NCBI RefSeq assembly: GCF_900172275.1
Contig: NZ_FWFT01000002.1
Coordinates: 124,001-188,000, forward strand
DNA length: 64,000 bases
DNA from: Pseudooctadecabacter jejudonensis
GTDB lineage: Bacteria > Pseudomonadota > Alphaproteobacteria > Rhodobacterales > Rhodobacteraceae
Direction: 5' to 3'
Part shown: positions 8,123 to 16,652 of the stretch, piece after piece
How the letters are laid out: each line of letters begins with the position of its first letter
How positions within the stretch are numbered: the stretch's first letter is position 1
Notes under the pieces: model-generated
What the model saw: the letters and a program-made list of their open reading frames with translations, nothing else
What the model was told of the DNA's origin: nothing
Database searches by the model: none
Made by a program: the position numbers and the translations under genes

Positions 8123-9268
8123 ATGACCCACACAGACGCCCTGCCCCGCCACTTTACCTGCATTGACGCCATGCGCGGCATTGCCGCGATTTTCGTCGTG
8201 ATGTTTCACGCAACGCGCTTTTTTCAGGATCAGGCGGGCGTGCATGTGGTGCCGGTGGCCCCTGAAGACATGCCGTATGGCGCGTGGCTGTGGCCTGCGT
8301 TTGTTTATGGCGAAGAGGCTGTCCGGTTGTTCTGGGTGATTTCGGGGTTTGTTTTTGCCCATGTGTATTGGAACCGCCCCACCACCGCGCGCGAGTTTGC
8401 TGTGGCGCGGTTTGCGCGGCTGTATCCGCTGCATTTTGTGACGCTGATTTTGGTGGCGGGGATGCAGATGATCAGCCTGCAGACACAGGGGCACTGGCAG
8501 ATCACCGGCAACAACGATCTCAAACACTTTGTGCTGCAGCTGTTCCTTTTGGACAGCAGTTTGGCCCTGTCCGACGGGGTGAGTTTCAACGCGCCGATCT
8601 GGTCGGTGTCGGCTGAGATTTTCGTTTATGTGCTGTTCTTCCTGTGTCTGCCATTGACCCGCCGCGCGCCCCTGAAGGGATCGCTGATTTTGGCGATGCT
8701 GTGTTACGGCGTTTTGGTCATCAGGCCTGATGGGTTTCTGATCGGGCCTTGGGTCTTTGCCTGCGGCGTGTTCTTTTTCGCCGGTGCGGCATGCTATGCT
8801 GGCTATGTTGGCCTGCGCGGGGCGGTGCGGCCCTTGGCCGTCAGTGTGGCGGGCCTGATTGGGGCGACGGTCATTGCGGGTCTTTTGGGGTTGCATGACG
8901 TGGCACTTTTGGTGGGATGCTGCGCCATCGTGATGGCTTTGGCCGCGATGGAACGCAGCGTGCAGGCGCGGCGCGGTGTGCGGGGCGGTATGCTGCAGTT
9001 TTTGGGCGACATCAGCTACAGTCTTTATCTGGTGCATATGCCGATCCAGATCCTCGTGGTGCTGATCATTGATCTGTATTTTGGCGGCGGACGGGACTTT
9101 GCCGCGTCATACCTGACGTTGCCGCTGTTCATCGCGGGCAGCATTTGGGTCGCCTATCTGACGAACCGGTATTTTGAGAAACCAGTGGGGGCGTGGCTGC
9201 GCGGCAAAATGCAAAAACGCCGCACACCGGTGGGTGGCGACGTTAAAGGCGTTTCGGTCGGAACGTGA
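8123..9268 (+). CDS. Acyltransferase 3 (OafA/YrhL-type) membrane protein
   Basis: A 381-residue integral membrane acyltransferase with about ten helices. The N-terminal IDAMRGIAAIFVVMFHATRF carries the family's conserved R-G and the essential His of helix 1. Then come FWVISGFVFAHVYW and RFARLYPLHFVTL (the R-x-x-R-x-x-P signature), and late in the protein GDISYSLYLVHMP. These enzymes transfer acyl groups, often acetyl, to exported glycans. The ATG at 8123 was chosen because homology begins at FTCIDAMRG; no strong Shine-Dalgarno precedes it. It is the only plus-strand gene in the rpmD-rplO insertion, and its TGA abuts the stop of the next gene. Confidence 0.88.
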   Translation: MTHTDALPRHFTCIDAMRGIAAIFVVMFHATRFFQDQAGVHVVPVAPEDMPYGAWLWPAFVYGEEAVRLFWVISGFVFAHVYWNRPTTAREFAVARFARLYPLHFVTLILVAGMQMISLQTQGHWQITGNNDLKHFVLQLFLLDSSLALSDGVSFNAPIWSVSAEIFVYVLFFLCLPLTRRAPLKGSLILAMLCYGVLVIRPDGFLIGPWVFACGVFFFAGAACYAGYVGLRGAVRPLAVSVAGLIGATVIAGLLGLHDVALLVGCCAIVMALAAMERSVQARRGVRGGMLQFLGDISYSLYLVHMPIQILVVLIIDLYFGGGRDFAASYLTLPLFIAGSIWVAYLTNRYFEKPVGAWLRGKMQKRRTPVGGDVKGVSVGT

Positions 9269-9541
9269 TCAGCGGCTAGAGCACGCGGCCTCGGCTGCGG
9301 CCAAACGGGCCTGCAGTTCGCGGGGGTTGCCTTCCATAATGGCGGCAATGTCGGTCACAAGGCAGTCTTCCACCGCTTCGGCGAGGTTATTGGCCCCAAG
9401 CGCCACATCACGGGCATGGGCCGCACCCAACATCATGACAGACGCGGTTAGAACCACGAAATCCGTGGTCACTGCGCCATCCTCATCGGCGCGAAACGCC
9501 TTGAGATGGGCTGCGATTTTGGTCTGCAGGGCAGATGGCAT
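9269..9541 (-). CDS. Small Flp/pilin-like single-helix protein, unknown function
   Basis: A 90-residue protein with a charged N-terminus, then EDGAVTTDFVVLTASVMMLGAA and a polar C-terminal half with two Cys residues (EDCLV, AACSSR). The acidic patch, Gly-Ala-Val-Thr and hydrophobic helix resemble small Flp-type pilin or pseudopilin proteins of Rhodobacteraceae, but no peptidase site could be fixed and no tad genes are nearby. Its stop codon directly abuts the convergent acyltransferase stop. Confidence 0.6.
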   Translation of the reverse strand: MPSALQTKIAAHLKAFRADEDGAVTTDFVVLTASVMMLGAAHARDVALGANNLAEAVEDCLVTDIAAIMEGNPRELQARLAAAEAACSSR

Positions 9542-9622
9542 GATCTTCGTCCAATCCTCGGTTCAGGTTTGAACAAGGTAAACGACGATTGTGGCAAAAA
9601 TTTGGGGCGATCTGGCCGTGAT

Positions 9623-10837
9623 CTAGATGCCTTGGTCGGTGCGCAAACGGAAGCCGTGCCCGCGCAGGGTGGCGACGATGTCTTTGACCTGTTCGGCATC
9701 GCGGGCCTCAATCACCACTTCAAGTTCTGCCTGTTTGAGGGAGACGGACTGCATCATGCGTTGGTGGATGACCTCAACAACGTTGGCGCCGGCCTCACCG
9801 ATCAGACGGGAGATGTCGGCCAGCTGACCGGGCGTGTCGTCGATTTCGAACGTCAGCCGCACGATGCGCCCGTCGCGCACAAGGCCGCGCAGAATGAGGG
9901 TTGAAAGGAGGCGGCTGTCGATGTTTCCCCCACAAACGACCAGTCCGACCTTTTTGCCTTTGAAGTGATCAAGATTGTTTTTGATGACCGCAAGGCCCGC
10001 ACCGGGCGCGCCTTCGGCCACCAGTTTTTCCGCCGATAACAGATCAAACACAGCGTCTTCGATCTGGGGTTCGGTCGCGGTGAGAACCTGTGCGACATGG
10101 GTTTTGATGATGTCGATGTTGGCGGCAGCGGGCGCCTTGACGGCGATGCCTTCGGCGAGGCTGGCGCCGCCGAAATGCGTGTCGTGGGCGTTCACCTGGG
10201 CCGAGACGGCATCAAAAAGTTCGGCTTGCGCGCCGATGATTTCGACCTGCGGTTTGACCGCTTTGGCGGCCACCGCCATGCCCGCAATCAACCCGCCCCC
10301 GCCGATGGGGATGACGATGGTGTCAAGATCTGGTGCCTGATCGAGCATTTCCAGCGCCACGGTGCCCTGCCCCGCGGCGACGACCGGATCGTCGAAAGGG
10401 TGGATAAATGTCAGGCCGTCCTGTGCAGCGTGGTCGAGTGTGAATTGCACGCTGTCGTCAAAGCCCTTGCCGTAGGTGATGACGGTGGCGCCGAAGGTTT
10501 CGGTGGCCTTGATTTTGTTGAACGGCGTGCCTTCGGGCATGACGATCGTTGAGGCGATGCCAAGGCGGGTGGCGTGGTACGCGACCCCTTGGGCGTGGTT
10601 TCCTGCGGAGCAGGCGATCACGCCCGCTTGGCGTTGGACATCGGTGAGGGTCAGCAGTTTCGCCAAGGCCCCACGGGATTTGAACGCATTGGTGTGCTGG
10701 CGGTTTTCGAGTTTGAGGTGCAGGTCGATCCCCAGTTGCAGCGACAACCGCGTGGCAGGGACCAGCGGCGTGAGGATGGTGGCGTCGCGAATGGCGTCGT
10801 GGGTGGCGCGGATCAGGTCGGGGGTGAGGGCTGTCAT
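9623..10837 (-). CDS. ilvA: Threonine ammonia-lyase (threonine dehydratase) with C-terminal ACT domain
   Basis: A 404-residue PLP enzyme of fold type II. The Schiff-base Lys is in KLENRQHTNAFKSRGA (about residue 50-60), and the phosphate-binding loop GGGGLIAG is present (VIPIGGGGLIAGMAVA). The last 85 residues are an ACT domain (RLTFEIDDTPGQLADISRLI). It deaminates threonine to 2-oxobutanoate, the first step to isoleucine. The single ACT domain also fits catabolic-type enzymes, so biosynthetic use is inferred. The ATG at 10837 was preferred over an upstream frame-open start because homology begins at TPDLIRATHDAI. Confidence 0.9.
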   Translation of the reverse strand: MTALTPDLIRATHDAIRDATILTPLVPATRLSLQLGIDLHLKLENRQHTNAFKSRGALAKLLTLTDVQRQAGVIACSAGNHAQGVAYHATRLGIASTIVMPEGTPFNKIKATETFGATVITYGKGFDDSVQFTLDHAAQDGLTFIHPFDDPVVAAGQGTVALEMLDQAPDLDTIVIPIGGGGLIAGMAVAAKAVKPQVEIIGAQAELFDAVSAQVNAHDTHFGGASLAEGIAVKAPAAANIDIIKTHVAQVLTATEPQIEDAVFDLLSAEKLVAEGAPGAGLAVIKNNLDHFKGKKVGLVVCGGNIDSRLLSTLILRGLVRDGRIVRLTFEIDDTPGQLADISRLIGEAGANVVEVIHQRMMQSVSLKQAELEVVIEARDAEQVKDIVATLRGHGFRLRTDQGI

Positions 10838-10891
10838 GTGATCACCGTGGCGACCGATGATCGTGGACGCAATGATATTTGTGGTCGGGGG

Positions 10892-10937
10892 CAAATTCTC
10901 ATTGAGAATTTGAGTGCAGACTTTCGTAGAAAGTCTG
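10892..10937. repeat. Tandem double hairpin with three-base loops (copy A)
   Basis: CAAATTCTC-ATT-GAGAATTTG (10892-10912), then CAGACTTTC-GTA-GAAAGTCTG (10917-10937). Both stems are perfect, nine base pairs each. The second hairpin is closely related to the one at 51416-51438. It lies between the rpmD terminator and ilvA. Confidence 0.75.
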
Positions 10938-10945
10938 AGACCGAC

Positions 10946-10978
10946 GAAAAACGCCCCACCGTTTCCGGCGGGGCGTTC
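10946..10978 (-). terminator. Terminator of the rpmC-to-rpmD block
   Basis: Minus strand GAACGCCCCGCC / GGTGGGGCGTT with a six-base loop, then a T run. It lies 26 bases past the rpmD stop and separates the ribosomal block from ilvA. Confidence 0.85.
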
Positions 10979-11003
10979 TATTGCGACATCAAAGGTAAGG
11001 GCC

Positions 11004-11192
11004 TTAGCCCTTTTCTTCGATGATCTCGACCATGTGGGGGATGCTTTCGACCATGCCGCGCACGGAAGGTGTGTCTTCCAATTCGCGGGTTTTGTGCATC
11101 TTGTTCAGGCCCAGACCGATCAGCGTTGCACGCTGTTTGGCGGGGCGACGGATCGGAGAGCCGATCTGTTTTACGACGATGGTTTTTGCCAT
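11004..11192 (-). CDS. rpmD: 50S ribosomal protein L30
   Basis: A 62-residue L30 ([20 protein letters not shown], then [20 protein letters not shown]). It follows rpsE by three bases, as in most bacteria, but is the last gene before a terminator; rplO, which normally follows directly, has been separated. Confidence 0.96.
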   Translation of the reverse strand: MAKTIVVKQIGSPIRRPAKQRATLIGLGLNKMHKTRELEDTPSVRGMVESIPHMVEIIEEKG

Positions 11193-11195
11193 GGT

Positions 11196-11774
11196 TTAGG
11201 CCTCCTCAGCGACTTGAGCGGATGCGTCGGGCGCATCGTCACGCTTGGGCAGGATGTCTGCCACTTTCTTACCGCGACGCTGTGCGACGGACCGAGGCGA
11301 TGCCTCTTTCTTCAGGCCGTCGATGGTGGCGCGGATCATGTTGTAGGGGTTCTGGGAGCCGATGGACTTTGCCACGACGTCCTGAATGCCCAGCATCTCG
11401 AAGACGGCACGCATTGGACCACCTGCGATGATCCCGGTACCTTGTGGGGCGGTGCGCATCACAACGCGGCCAGCGCCGTGGCGGCCTTCCATGTCGTGGT
11501 GCAGGGTGCGGCCTTCGCGCAGTTGCACGCGGATCATCTGACGCTTGGCTTGTTCGGTTGCCTTGCGGATGGCCTCTGGGACCTCCTTGGCTTTACCTTT
11601 GCCGAAGCCGACGCGGCCTTTCTGGTCGCCCACGACCACGAGGGCTGCGAAGCCGAAACGCTTACCACCCTTAACGGTTTTGGAGACACGGTTGATCGCA
11701 ACCAAGCGATCGGCGAATTCTGGTGTTTCGTCCCGATCACGACCTTTGCCGCGACGGTTTTCACGTTCTGCCAT
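11196..11774 (-). CDS. rpsE: 30S ribosomal protein S5
   Basis: A 192-residue S5. The double-stranded RNA-binding-like N-terminal domain has [20 protein letters not shown] and [17 protein letters not shown]. The C-terminal domain has [18 protein letters not shown] and [18 protein letters not shown]. The tail is acidic and Ala-rich. S5 helps decoding accuracy near the mRNA entry channel. Confidence 0.97.
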   Translation of the reverse strand: MAERENRRGKGRDRDETPEFADRLVAINRVSKTVKGGKRFGFAALVVVGDQKGRVGFGKGKAKEVPEAIRKATEQAKRQMIRVQLREGRTLHHDMEGRHGAGRVVMRTAPQGTGIIAGGPMRAVFEMLGIQDVVAKSIGSQNPYNMIRATIDGLKKEASPRSVAQRRGKKVADILPKRDDAPDASAQVAEEA

Positions 11775-11890
11775 GAGAACTTTCCTTTGTTTCAGGTGGC
11801 CCGCAGGCCGGTTGTTTCAATCGCGGTGACGCAGGTGCGCGTCCCGGATCATCGGAAGGGCCGCCGCGATGGCAGCCCTTCGCAGGGGTC

Positions 11891-12250
11891 TTAGACTTTC
11901 AGGCCGCCTTCGCGGGCTGCATCGGCCAGAGCCTTGATCTTGCCGTGGAAGAGGAACCCGCCACGGTCGAACTGGGCTTCGGTCACGCCTGCCTTCTTGG
12001 CGCGTTCTGCGATTGCAGCACCCACCTTGGCAGCCGCTTCGACGTTGTTCTTGCCAACGACGCCGAGATCTTTCTCGAGCGAGGAGGCAGATGCCAAAGT
12101 CACGCCGTTCGCATCGTCGATCAGCTGTGCGCTGATGTTCTTGCTTGAGCGGTGCACGGACAGACGCGGCTGGCCGTTGTTGACCTTACGCAGCTTGTTG
12201 CGAACACGCAGGCGGCGCTTGATGAAGAGTTGACGCTTGGAGTTTGCCAT
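11891..12250 (-). CDS. rplR: 50S ribosomal protein L18
   Basis: A 119-residue L18 that binds 5S rRNA. The start at 12250 gives [20 protein letters not shown]; the frame is open for 29 more codons upstream but without homology. Core motifs are [17 protein letters not shown] and the C-terminal [25 protein letters not shown] 116-base spacer holding a GAAGGGC / GCCCTTC hairpin separates it from rpsE, longer than usual. Confidence 0.96.
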   Translation of the reverse strand: MANSKRQLFIKRRLRVRNKLRKVNNGQPRLSVHRSSKNISAQLIDDANGVTLASASSLEKDLGVVGKNNVEAAAKVGAAIAERAKKAGVTEAQFDRGGFLFHGKIKALADAAREGGLKV

Positions 12251-12255
12251 GGGTC

Positions 12256-12786
12256 TTACCTCTTGCCTTCTTTGCGGAAGATATACTCGTCCACATATTT
12301 GATGCCTTTGCCTTTGTAGGGCTCGGGCTTGCGCCATTCGCGGATGTTTGCGGCGACCTGGCCAACCAACTGCTGGTCGGGGCCTTCGACAACGATCTGC
12401 GTGGGCTTCGGAGCGGTCACGGTCACGCCTTCGGGGACGGTGAAGTCCACGTCGTGCGAGTAGCCGAGGTTGAGTTTCAGGACATTGCCCTGCATCTGGG
12501 CGCGGTAACCCACACCGTTGATCTCAAGCTCTTTTTTGAAGCCATCGGTCACGCCAGTCACCAAGTTGGCGATCTGGGTGCGGGACATGCCCCACTGCTG
12601 GCGGGCGCGCTTGGACTTTCCGCGCGGATCCACCTTAACCGTGTTCTCTTCGACTGTGATTGTCACATCGTCCGTGGCGGTGAAGCTGCGGGTGCCTTTT
12701 GGCCCCTTCACTTCAACCGTCTGACCGGAGACAGACGCCGTCACACCGCTGGGCAGTTCGACGGGTTTCTTACCAATACGAGACAT
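12256..12786 (-). CDS. rplF: 50S ribosomal protein L6
   Basis: A 176-residue L6, start [15 protein letters not shown] with AAGGAG eight bases upstream, which rules out the longer open frame. The C-terminal signature [24 protein letters not shown] lies at the end (quoted residues are part of it). L6 contacts the sarcin-ricin loop region of 23S rRNA. Confidence 0.96.
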   Translation of the reverse strand: MSRIGKKPVELPSGVTASVSGQTVEVKGPKGTRSFTATDDVTITVEENTVKVDPRGKSKRARQQWGMSRTQIANLVTGVTDGFKKELEINGVGYRAQMQGNVLKLNLGYSHDVDFTVPEGVTVTAPKPTQIVVEGPDQQLVGQVAANIREWRKPEPYKGKGIKYVDEYIFRKEGKR

Positions 12787-12796
12787 CTTGTTCTCC

Positions 12797-13189
12797 TTAG
12801 AATACGGTGCAGAGCACTTCGCCGCCAACTTTGGCTGCCCGTGCGTTTGCGTCCGACATCACACCTTTGGAGGTGGAGACAATCGACACACCCAGGCCCT
12901 GACGGACGGATGGGATGTCATTGACGCCCATGTACACGCGACGACCGGGCTTGGAGACCCGTTTCACTTCGCGAATGACAGGGGTGCCTTCGTAGTATTT
13001 CAGGCTGATTTCAAACGCAGGATGACCTGCGGTATCTTTCGTGGCTTCATAGCCGCGAATGTAGCCTTCGTCTGCCAGCACATCCAGAACCCAGCCGCGC
13101 AGTTTGGACGCGGGGGTGGCCACGACGGATTTACCGCGCATTTGGCCGTTGCGGATGCGTGTCAGCATATCACCGATAGGATCGTTCAT
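12797..13189 (-). CDS. rpsH: 30S ribosomal protein S8
   Basis: A 130-residue S8 beginning [20 protein letters not shown], with the C-terminal [22 protein letters not shown] motif (partly quoted). S8 binds helix 21 of 16S rRNA and in E. coli represses the spc operon. No copy of that binding site was sought successfully here. Confidence 0.97.
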   Translation of the reverse strand: MNDPIGDMLTRIRNGQMRGKSVVATPASKLRGWVLDVLADEGYIRGYEATKDTAGHPAFEISLKYYEGTPVIREVKRVSKPGRRVYMGVNDIPSVRQGLGVSIVSTSKGVMSDANARAAKVGGEVLCTVF

Positions 13190-13201
13190 ATCTGTCTCTC
13201 C

Positions 13202-13507
13202 TTACCAGCTGGACTTGACCATGCCGGGGATTTCGCCGTTGGAACCAAGGTCCCGCAGAGCGATCCGGCTGATCTTGAGCTTGCGGTAGTACGCGTGCGG
13301 ACGTCCCGTAAGCTGGCAACGGTTGTGCAAACGTGTCGGTGCCGAGTTGCGCGGCAGTTTGGCAAGCTTGAGGCGCGCTTTGAAACGCTCTTCCATGGGC
13401 TTGCTTTCGTCGTTTGCGATTGCTTTGAGTTCGGCGCGTTTTGCTGCGTACTTTTCGACGAGCTTCTGACGCTTCACTTCGCGGGCGATCATGGATTTTT
13501 TAGCCAT
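13202..13507 (-). CDS. rpsN: 30S ribosomal protein S14 (zinc-free long form)
   Basis: A 101-residue S14 beginning [20 protein letters not shown]. It is the long form without the CxxC zinc ribbon; the conserved region [20 protein letters not shown] holds a single Cys. The start at 13507 was chosen from homology over a longer open frame. It follows rplE by 14 bases. Confidence 0.96.
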   Translation of the reverse strand: MAKKSMIAREVKRQKLVEKYAAKRAELKAIANDESKPMEERFKARLKLAKLPRNSAPTRLHNRCQLTGRPHAYYRKLKISRIALRDLGSNGEIPGMVKSSW

Positions 13508-13521
13508 ATCTATCAGTCCCC

Positions 13522-14085
13522 TTAGCTGTTGAACGGCATGTTGAAATGCTTCAACAGCGCTTTTGCTTCTGCATCGTTGTCTGCAGTGGTGCAGATCACG
13601 ATATCCAGGCCCCAAACTTCGTCGACTTTGTCGAAGTTGATTTCGGGGAAGACGATGTGTTCCTTCATGCCCATGGCGTAGTTGCCACGGCCATCGAACG
13701 ACTTGCCGGACACGCCGCGGAAGTCGCGGATGCGGGGCATGGCGATCGTGATCAGACGATCAAGGAATTCAAACATACGGTCGCCACGAAGGGTCACTTT
13801 GGCACCCAGAGGCATGTCTTCACGAACGCGGAAACCAGCGATGGATTTCTTGGCTTTGGTGATGACGGCCTGCTGACCGGCGATGGCTGTCAGATCTTCC
13901 TGGGCCGATTTGGCCTTTTTGGAGTCTTTCACAGCTTCTGCGCCTGCGCCGATGTTCAGGACGATTTTGTCCAGACCCGGGATTTGCATGTCGTTCTTGT
14001 AGCCGAATTCTTCCTTCATCGCGGCGCGAATCTTGGAGGCATACTCGGCCTTCAGACGGGGGGTGTAGTTTGCGGTGTCGAGCAT
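13522..14085 (-). CDS. rplE: 50S ribosomal protein L5
   Basis: A 187-residue L5 (5S rRNA and P-site tRNA contact). Motifs: [38 protein letters not shown] (partly quoted), [19 protein letters not shown] and [17 protein letters not shown]. Its start overlaps the rplX stop by one base (TGATG). Confidence 0.97.
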   Translation of the reverse strand: MLDTANYTPRLKAEYASKIRAAMKEEFGYKNDMQIPGLDKIVLNIGAGAEAVKDSKKAKSAQEDLTAIAGQQAVITKAKKSIAGFRVREDMPLGAKVTLRGDRMFEFLDRLITIAMPRIRDFRGVSGKSFDGRGNYAMGMKEHIVFPEINFDKVDEVWGLDIVICTTADNDAEAKALLKHFNMPFNS

Positions 14086-14390
14086 CAGATCACGTCCCCT
14101 GTTGTCTTGGCGAAGCGGACTTTCTTGTCGCCGTCCATCTTGAACCCGACGCGCGTGGCTTTGCCGTTTGCGTCGACGATGGCGAGGTTGGACAGATCAA
14201 TCGGCATGGCCTGTGGCGTACGGCCACCCTGGCTTGTCTGGGATTGCTTCACGTGACGGATCGCGATGTTCACGCCGTCGACGACAGCCTTGCCGGCTTT
14301 CGGGTCAACGGAGCTGATTTCGCCCGTCTTGCCTTTGTCTTTGCCGGCCAGCACGATGACCTTGTCACCCTTGCGGAGTTTAGCAGCCAT
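14085..14390 (-). CDS. rplX: 50S ribosomal protein L24
   Basis: A 101-residue L24 with the KOW motif near the start ([21 protein letters not shown]), the initiator of 50S assembly. It is followed with a one-base overlap by rplE and preceded by rplN. Confidence 0.96.
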   Translation of the reverse strand: MAAKLRKGDKVIVLAGKDKGKTGEISSVDPKAGKAVVDGVNIAIRHVKQSQTSQGGRTPQAMPIDLSNLAIVDANGKATRVGFKMDGDKKVRFAKTTGDVI

Positions 14391-14391
14391 A

Positions 14392-14760
14392 TTACAGCAC
14401 CTCCGGAGCGAGCGAGATGATCTTCATGAAGTTCTTCGCGCGCAGTTCACGAACCACTGGCCCGAAGATACGGGTGCCAACAGGTTCGTTGTTGTTGTTG
14501 AGAATGACGGCCGCGTTGCGATCAAAGCGGATCGCGGTGCCGTCTTCGCGGCGGACTTCCTTGGCGGTGCGTACGACGACGGCCTTACGGACGTCACCTT
14601 TCTTTACGCGACCACGTGGGATGGCCTCTTTCACCGATACGACGATGATATCGCCGACCGATGCGTAACGACGGTGAGAACCGCCGAGCACCTTGATGCA
14701 CTGAACACGGCGTGCGCCGCTGTTGTCAGCAACATCTAGGTTGGTCTGCATCTGGATCAT
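14392..14760 (-). CDS. rplN: 50S ribosomal protein L14
   Basis: A 122-residue L14, [20 protein letters not shown], with [24 protein letters not shown] and C-terminal [12 protein letters not shown] (quoted in parts). It contacts helix h14 of the 30S subunit and is the docking site of silencing factor RsfS. The spacer to rpsQ is 75 bases. Confidence 0.97.
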   Translation of the reverse strand: MIQMQTNLDVADNSGARRVQCIKVLGGSHRRYASVGDIIVVSVKEAIPRGRVKKGDVRKAVVVRTAKEVRREDGTAIRFDRNAAVILNNNNEPVGTRIFGPVVRELRAKNFMKIISLAPEVL

Positions 14761-14835
14761 GGGTTTCTCCTGACCTTTGAACTCAGCGTAATCCGTCGCT
14801 GGCCCAGGGTTTCACGAAACGGGGGTGTGACTGCC

Positions 14836-15063
14836 TTAGGCAATCACCTCCCAGCGTTTGGTTTTCGACTTCGGCGCACATTCCTGAATGCGGACTTGGT
14901 CACCGACGTTGAATTGGTTGTTTTCGTCGTGGGCCCGATACTTTTTGGACTTACGGACGGTTTTCTGAAGCAGCGGGTGCTTGAAGCGACGCTCGACCGA
15001 CACAGTGACAGTCTGGGCGTTTTGGTTGGAGGTCACGACCCCCTGCAGAATACGCTTAGGCAT
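14836..15063 (-). CDS. rpsQ: 30S ribosomal protein S17
   Basis: A 75-residue S17 ([20 protein letters not shown], then [20 protein letters not shown]). It follows rpmC by three bases, the conserved order. Confidence 0.97.
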   Translation of the reverse strand: MPKRILQGVVTSNQNAQTVTVSVERRFKHPLLQKTVRKSKKYRAHDENNQFNVGDQVRIQECAPKSKTKRWEVIA

Positions 15064-15066
15064 TGA

Positions 15067-15273
15067 TTAAGCCTCCGACGCAGCGGCTGCTGCTTTTTCG
15101 TTCAGAATGGTTTTCACACGGGCCGCATCGCGTTTCACGGTGCGCATACGTGCTGTGTTTTCAAGTTGGCCTGTGGCCTGCTGAAAGCGCAGGTTGAAGC
15201 TTTCTTTTTTCAACGCTGCGAGGTCATCACGCAGCTGGTCGGGGGTTTTGTCCCGAAGTTCTTTGGCGTCCAT
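15067..15273 (-). CDS. rpmC: 50S ribosomal protein L29
   Basis: A 68-residue L29 ([20 protein letters not shown], then [20 protein letters not shown]). An AAGGAG sequence lies upstream. It is normally just after rplP, but here it is the first gene of a transcript: rplP is about 17 kb away, and a promoter lies 100 bases upstream. Confidence 0.96.
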   Translation of the reverse strand: MDAKELRDKTPDQLRDDLAALKKESFNLRFQQATGQLENTARMRTVKRDAARVKTILNEKAAAAASEA

Positions 15274-15372
15274 CGGACGGCTCCTTTGTCAACATCACCG
15301 GCAGGCCGTTTGGTGTGAATATTGCACACGCCACGTGACCCGATTCTCCGGTGGAGTGGGTTAGATTGGGGG

Positions 15373-15401
15373 CGTATAGGGGGGATGGGGGCGTGTGGCA
15401 A
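15373..15401 (-). promoter_or_regulatory. Promoter of the rpmC-to-rpmD block
   Basis: Minus strand TTGCCA (15401-15396), 17 C-rich bases, TATACG (15378-15373). The leader to rpmC is about 95 bases. The remaining DNA between 15402 and 15567 shows no supported gene. Confidence 0.65.
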
Positions 15402-15567
15402 GGGGTGTTTGCCCGGATACGGGCGATCTTTGCGAAACCCACTTTTATCCTGGTCGCACTCTACCATAGGATGCAGAAATGAATGAAGTGATGGCGGAAA
15501 GGGGCCGTCTTGCCTGTCGTCCTGGCCGTTTGGGATCGGTCAAAGTGAATGGGTCATAGGTGTGCTT

Positions 15568-15876
15568 ATGGAACTTACTGTATTGATGGCATTGCTGTGA
15601 ACCGGCCTTGTTGCGATTGGCACCGTGCTGTTTGACAGCGATTCACCAGATGACGACGGCCCGCCGACTGGTACGGTCAACGGCACCGACGGTGATGATA
15701 CTGTGAGAGTGAGCGGGCTGGAGATCTTCGACATTGATGAGGTCAATTTCGGTGATGGTGATGATACCTTCACATCAAATGATGTGCCGGCTGCTGAAGT
15801 CGTATTCCTCAGCAGACGAGCGCATGATCTTTGGTGCAGCAGCGGCACGTATGACAAACGGCCGCCACCACGCTGA
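15568..15876 (+). pseudogene. Remnant of an RTX-like calcium-binding protein
   Basis: ATG at 15568 opens MELTVLMALL and is stopped by TGA at 15598-15600. The same frame continues with a hydrophobic TGLVAIGTVLF, an acidic linker (DSDSPDDDGPPTGTV), then NGTDGDDTVRVSG and NFGDGDDTFTSND, which match the GxDGDDT pattern of haemolysin-type calcium-binding repeats. After about 85 codons similarity stops and the frame ends in a basic, Pro-rich tail. A GTG at 15625 could restart translation but has no ribosome-binding site. The in-frame stop and the loss of the repeat region indicate a decayed gene. Confidence 0.65.
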
Positions 15877-15882
15877 CCACGA

Positions 15883-16539
15883 TTATTTAGGCGTCCGACG
15901 CATCTGGATCGAGACGGATTCAGGCGCGAACCCGATATACTCGTAATCTGCCGGATCATAGGTTTCCATCAGCGCCTTGTATTCATGATGCCGCCAGCCG
16001 GGGTAGCCGTACAGTTCGTCAAACAAAATGACGCTGCCTTTGCGAAGACGCTTTTTCAGCGCCTTGAGGGCAAAGAGGGTCGGCGTGTAGGTGTCCATGT
16101 CCATGTGCACAAAGCCCACGGGGCGGTCTGCGTTGGCTTTCAAATAGCCCGGCAGCGTATCCTGCACCCAGCCTTTGACCAAGGTCACGTTGTCCGGCAC
16201 GTCGGGCAGTTTGCCACCGGTGCTAAAGGCACCTGCACCGCGGCCGGTCTGGATGCCGGTCCAGTCCTCCTCTAGCCCTTCAAAACTGTCAAAGCCGGTC
16301 ATGGACAGACCGTGACCGGCCAGATGTTTGCCAAACGTCCGGCAGCCCGCGCCCTCGGCCACGCCAAGTTCCATATAAAGCCCGTTTTCAACCGCGTTGT
16401 CCGTGGCGCGCTTGATCGCAAAGACACGCCCTTGTTCCTTGCGTTTGAACAGCATGGATTGCTCCATCTCGCTTTTGAAATGCTGCATGCTTTCGACGCG
16501 CGATTGGTGCGCCAGAAGATCAATGGGGGAGTCTGCCAT
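15883..16539 (-). CDS. TylF/MycF-type class I SAM-dependent methyltransferase
   Basis: About 218 residues from the ATG at 16539; a TTG ten codons upstream is also possible. The SAM motif is YMELGVAEGAGCRTFG, followed by FDSFEGLEEDW, VGFVHMDMDTYTPT (the D-x-D metal/substrate motif), and ILFDELYGYPGWRHHEYKAL. The pattern matches TylF-like O-methyltransferases that modify sugars or other small molecules. No biosynthetic cluster surrounds it, so the substrate is unknown. It is divergent from the oxygenase-like gene at 16653. Confidence 0.82.
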   Translation of the reverse strand: MADSPIDLLAHQSRVESMQHFKSEMEQSMLFKRKEQGRVFAIKRATDNAVENGLYMELGVAEGAGCRTFGKHLAGHGLSMTGFDSFEGLEEDWTGIQTGRGAGAFSTGGKLPDVPDNVTLVKGWVQDTLPGYLKANADRPVGFVHMDMDTYTPTLFALKALKKRLRKGSVILFDELYGYPGWRHHEYKALMETYDPADYEYIGFAPESVSIQMRRTPK

Positions 16540-16618
16540 GGGATTGCCTGTTGGTTTGTATTTTTGCAAAGGGTAAGGCGTCTGCCGATGTCTGGCCAGA
16601 CTTGTGCGCTATGGCGCG

Positions 16619-16647
16619 TTGAATTGCGCCAATCCGTGCGGTAACGA
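16619..16647 (+). promoter_or_regulatory. Probable promoter giving a leaderless transcript
   Basis: TTGAAT (16619-16624), 17 bases, TAACGA (16642-16647). The predicted start site is at or next to the ATG at 16653, which has no Shine-Dalgarno sequence. Confidence 0.45.
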
Positions 16648-16652
16648 CACAC

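Noticed and set aside
15210-15467. Minus-strand open frame over the rpmC leader
   Set aside because: It spans the rpmC promoter and overlaps rpmC out of frame; composition is Pro/Arg-rich without homology.
15568-15876. Selenocysteine or other recoding of the TGA at codon 11
   Set aside because: There is no nearby SECIS-like need, the family has no selenoproteins known to me, and the 3' part is also degraded.
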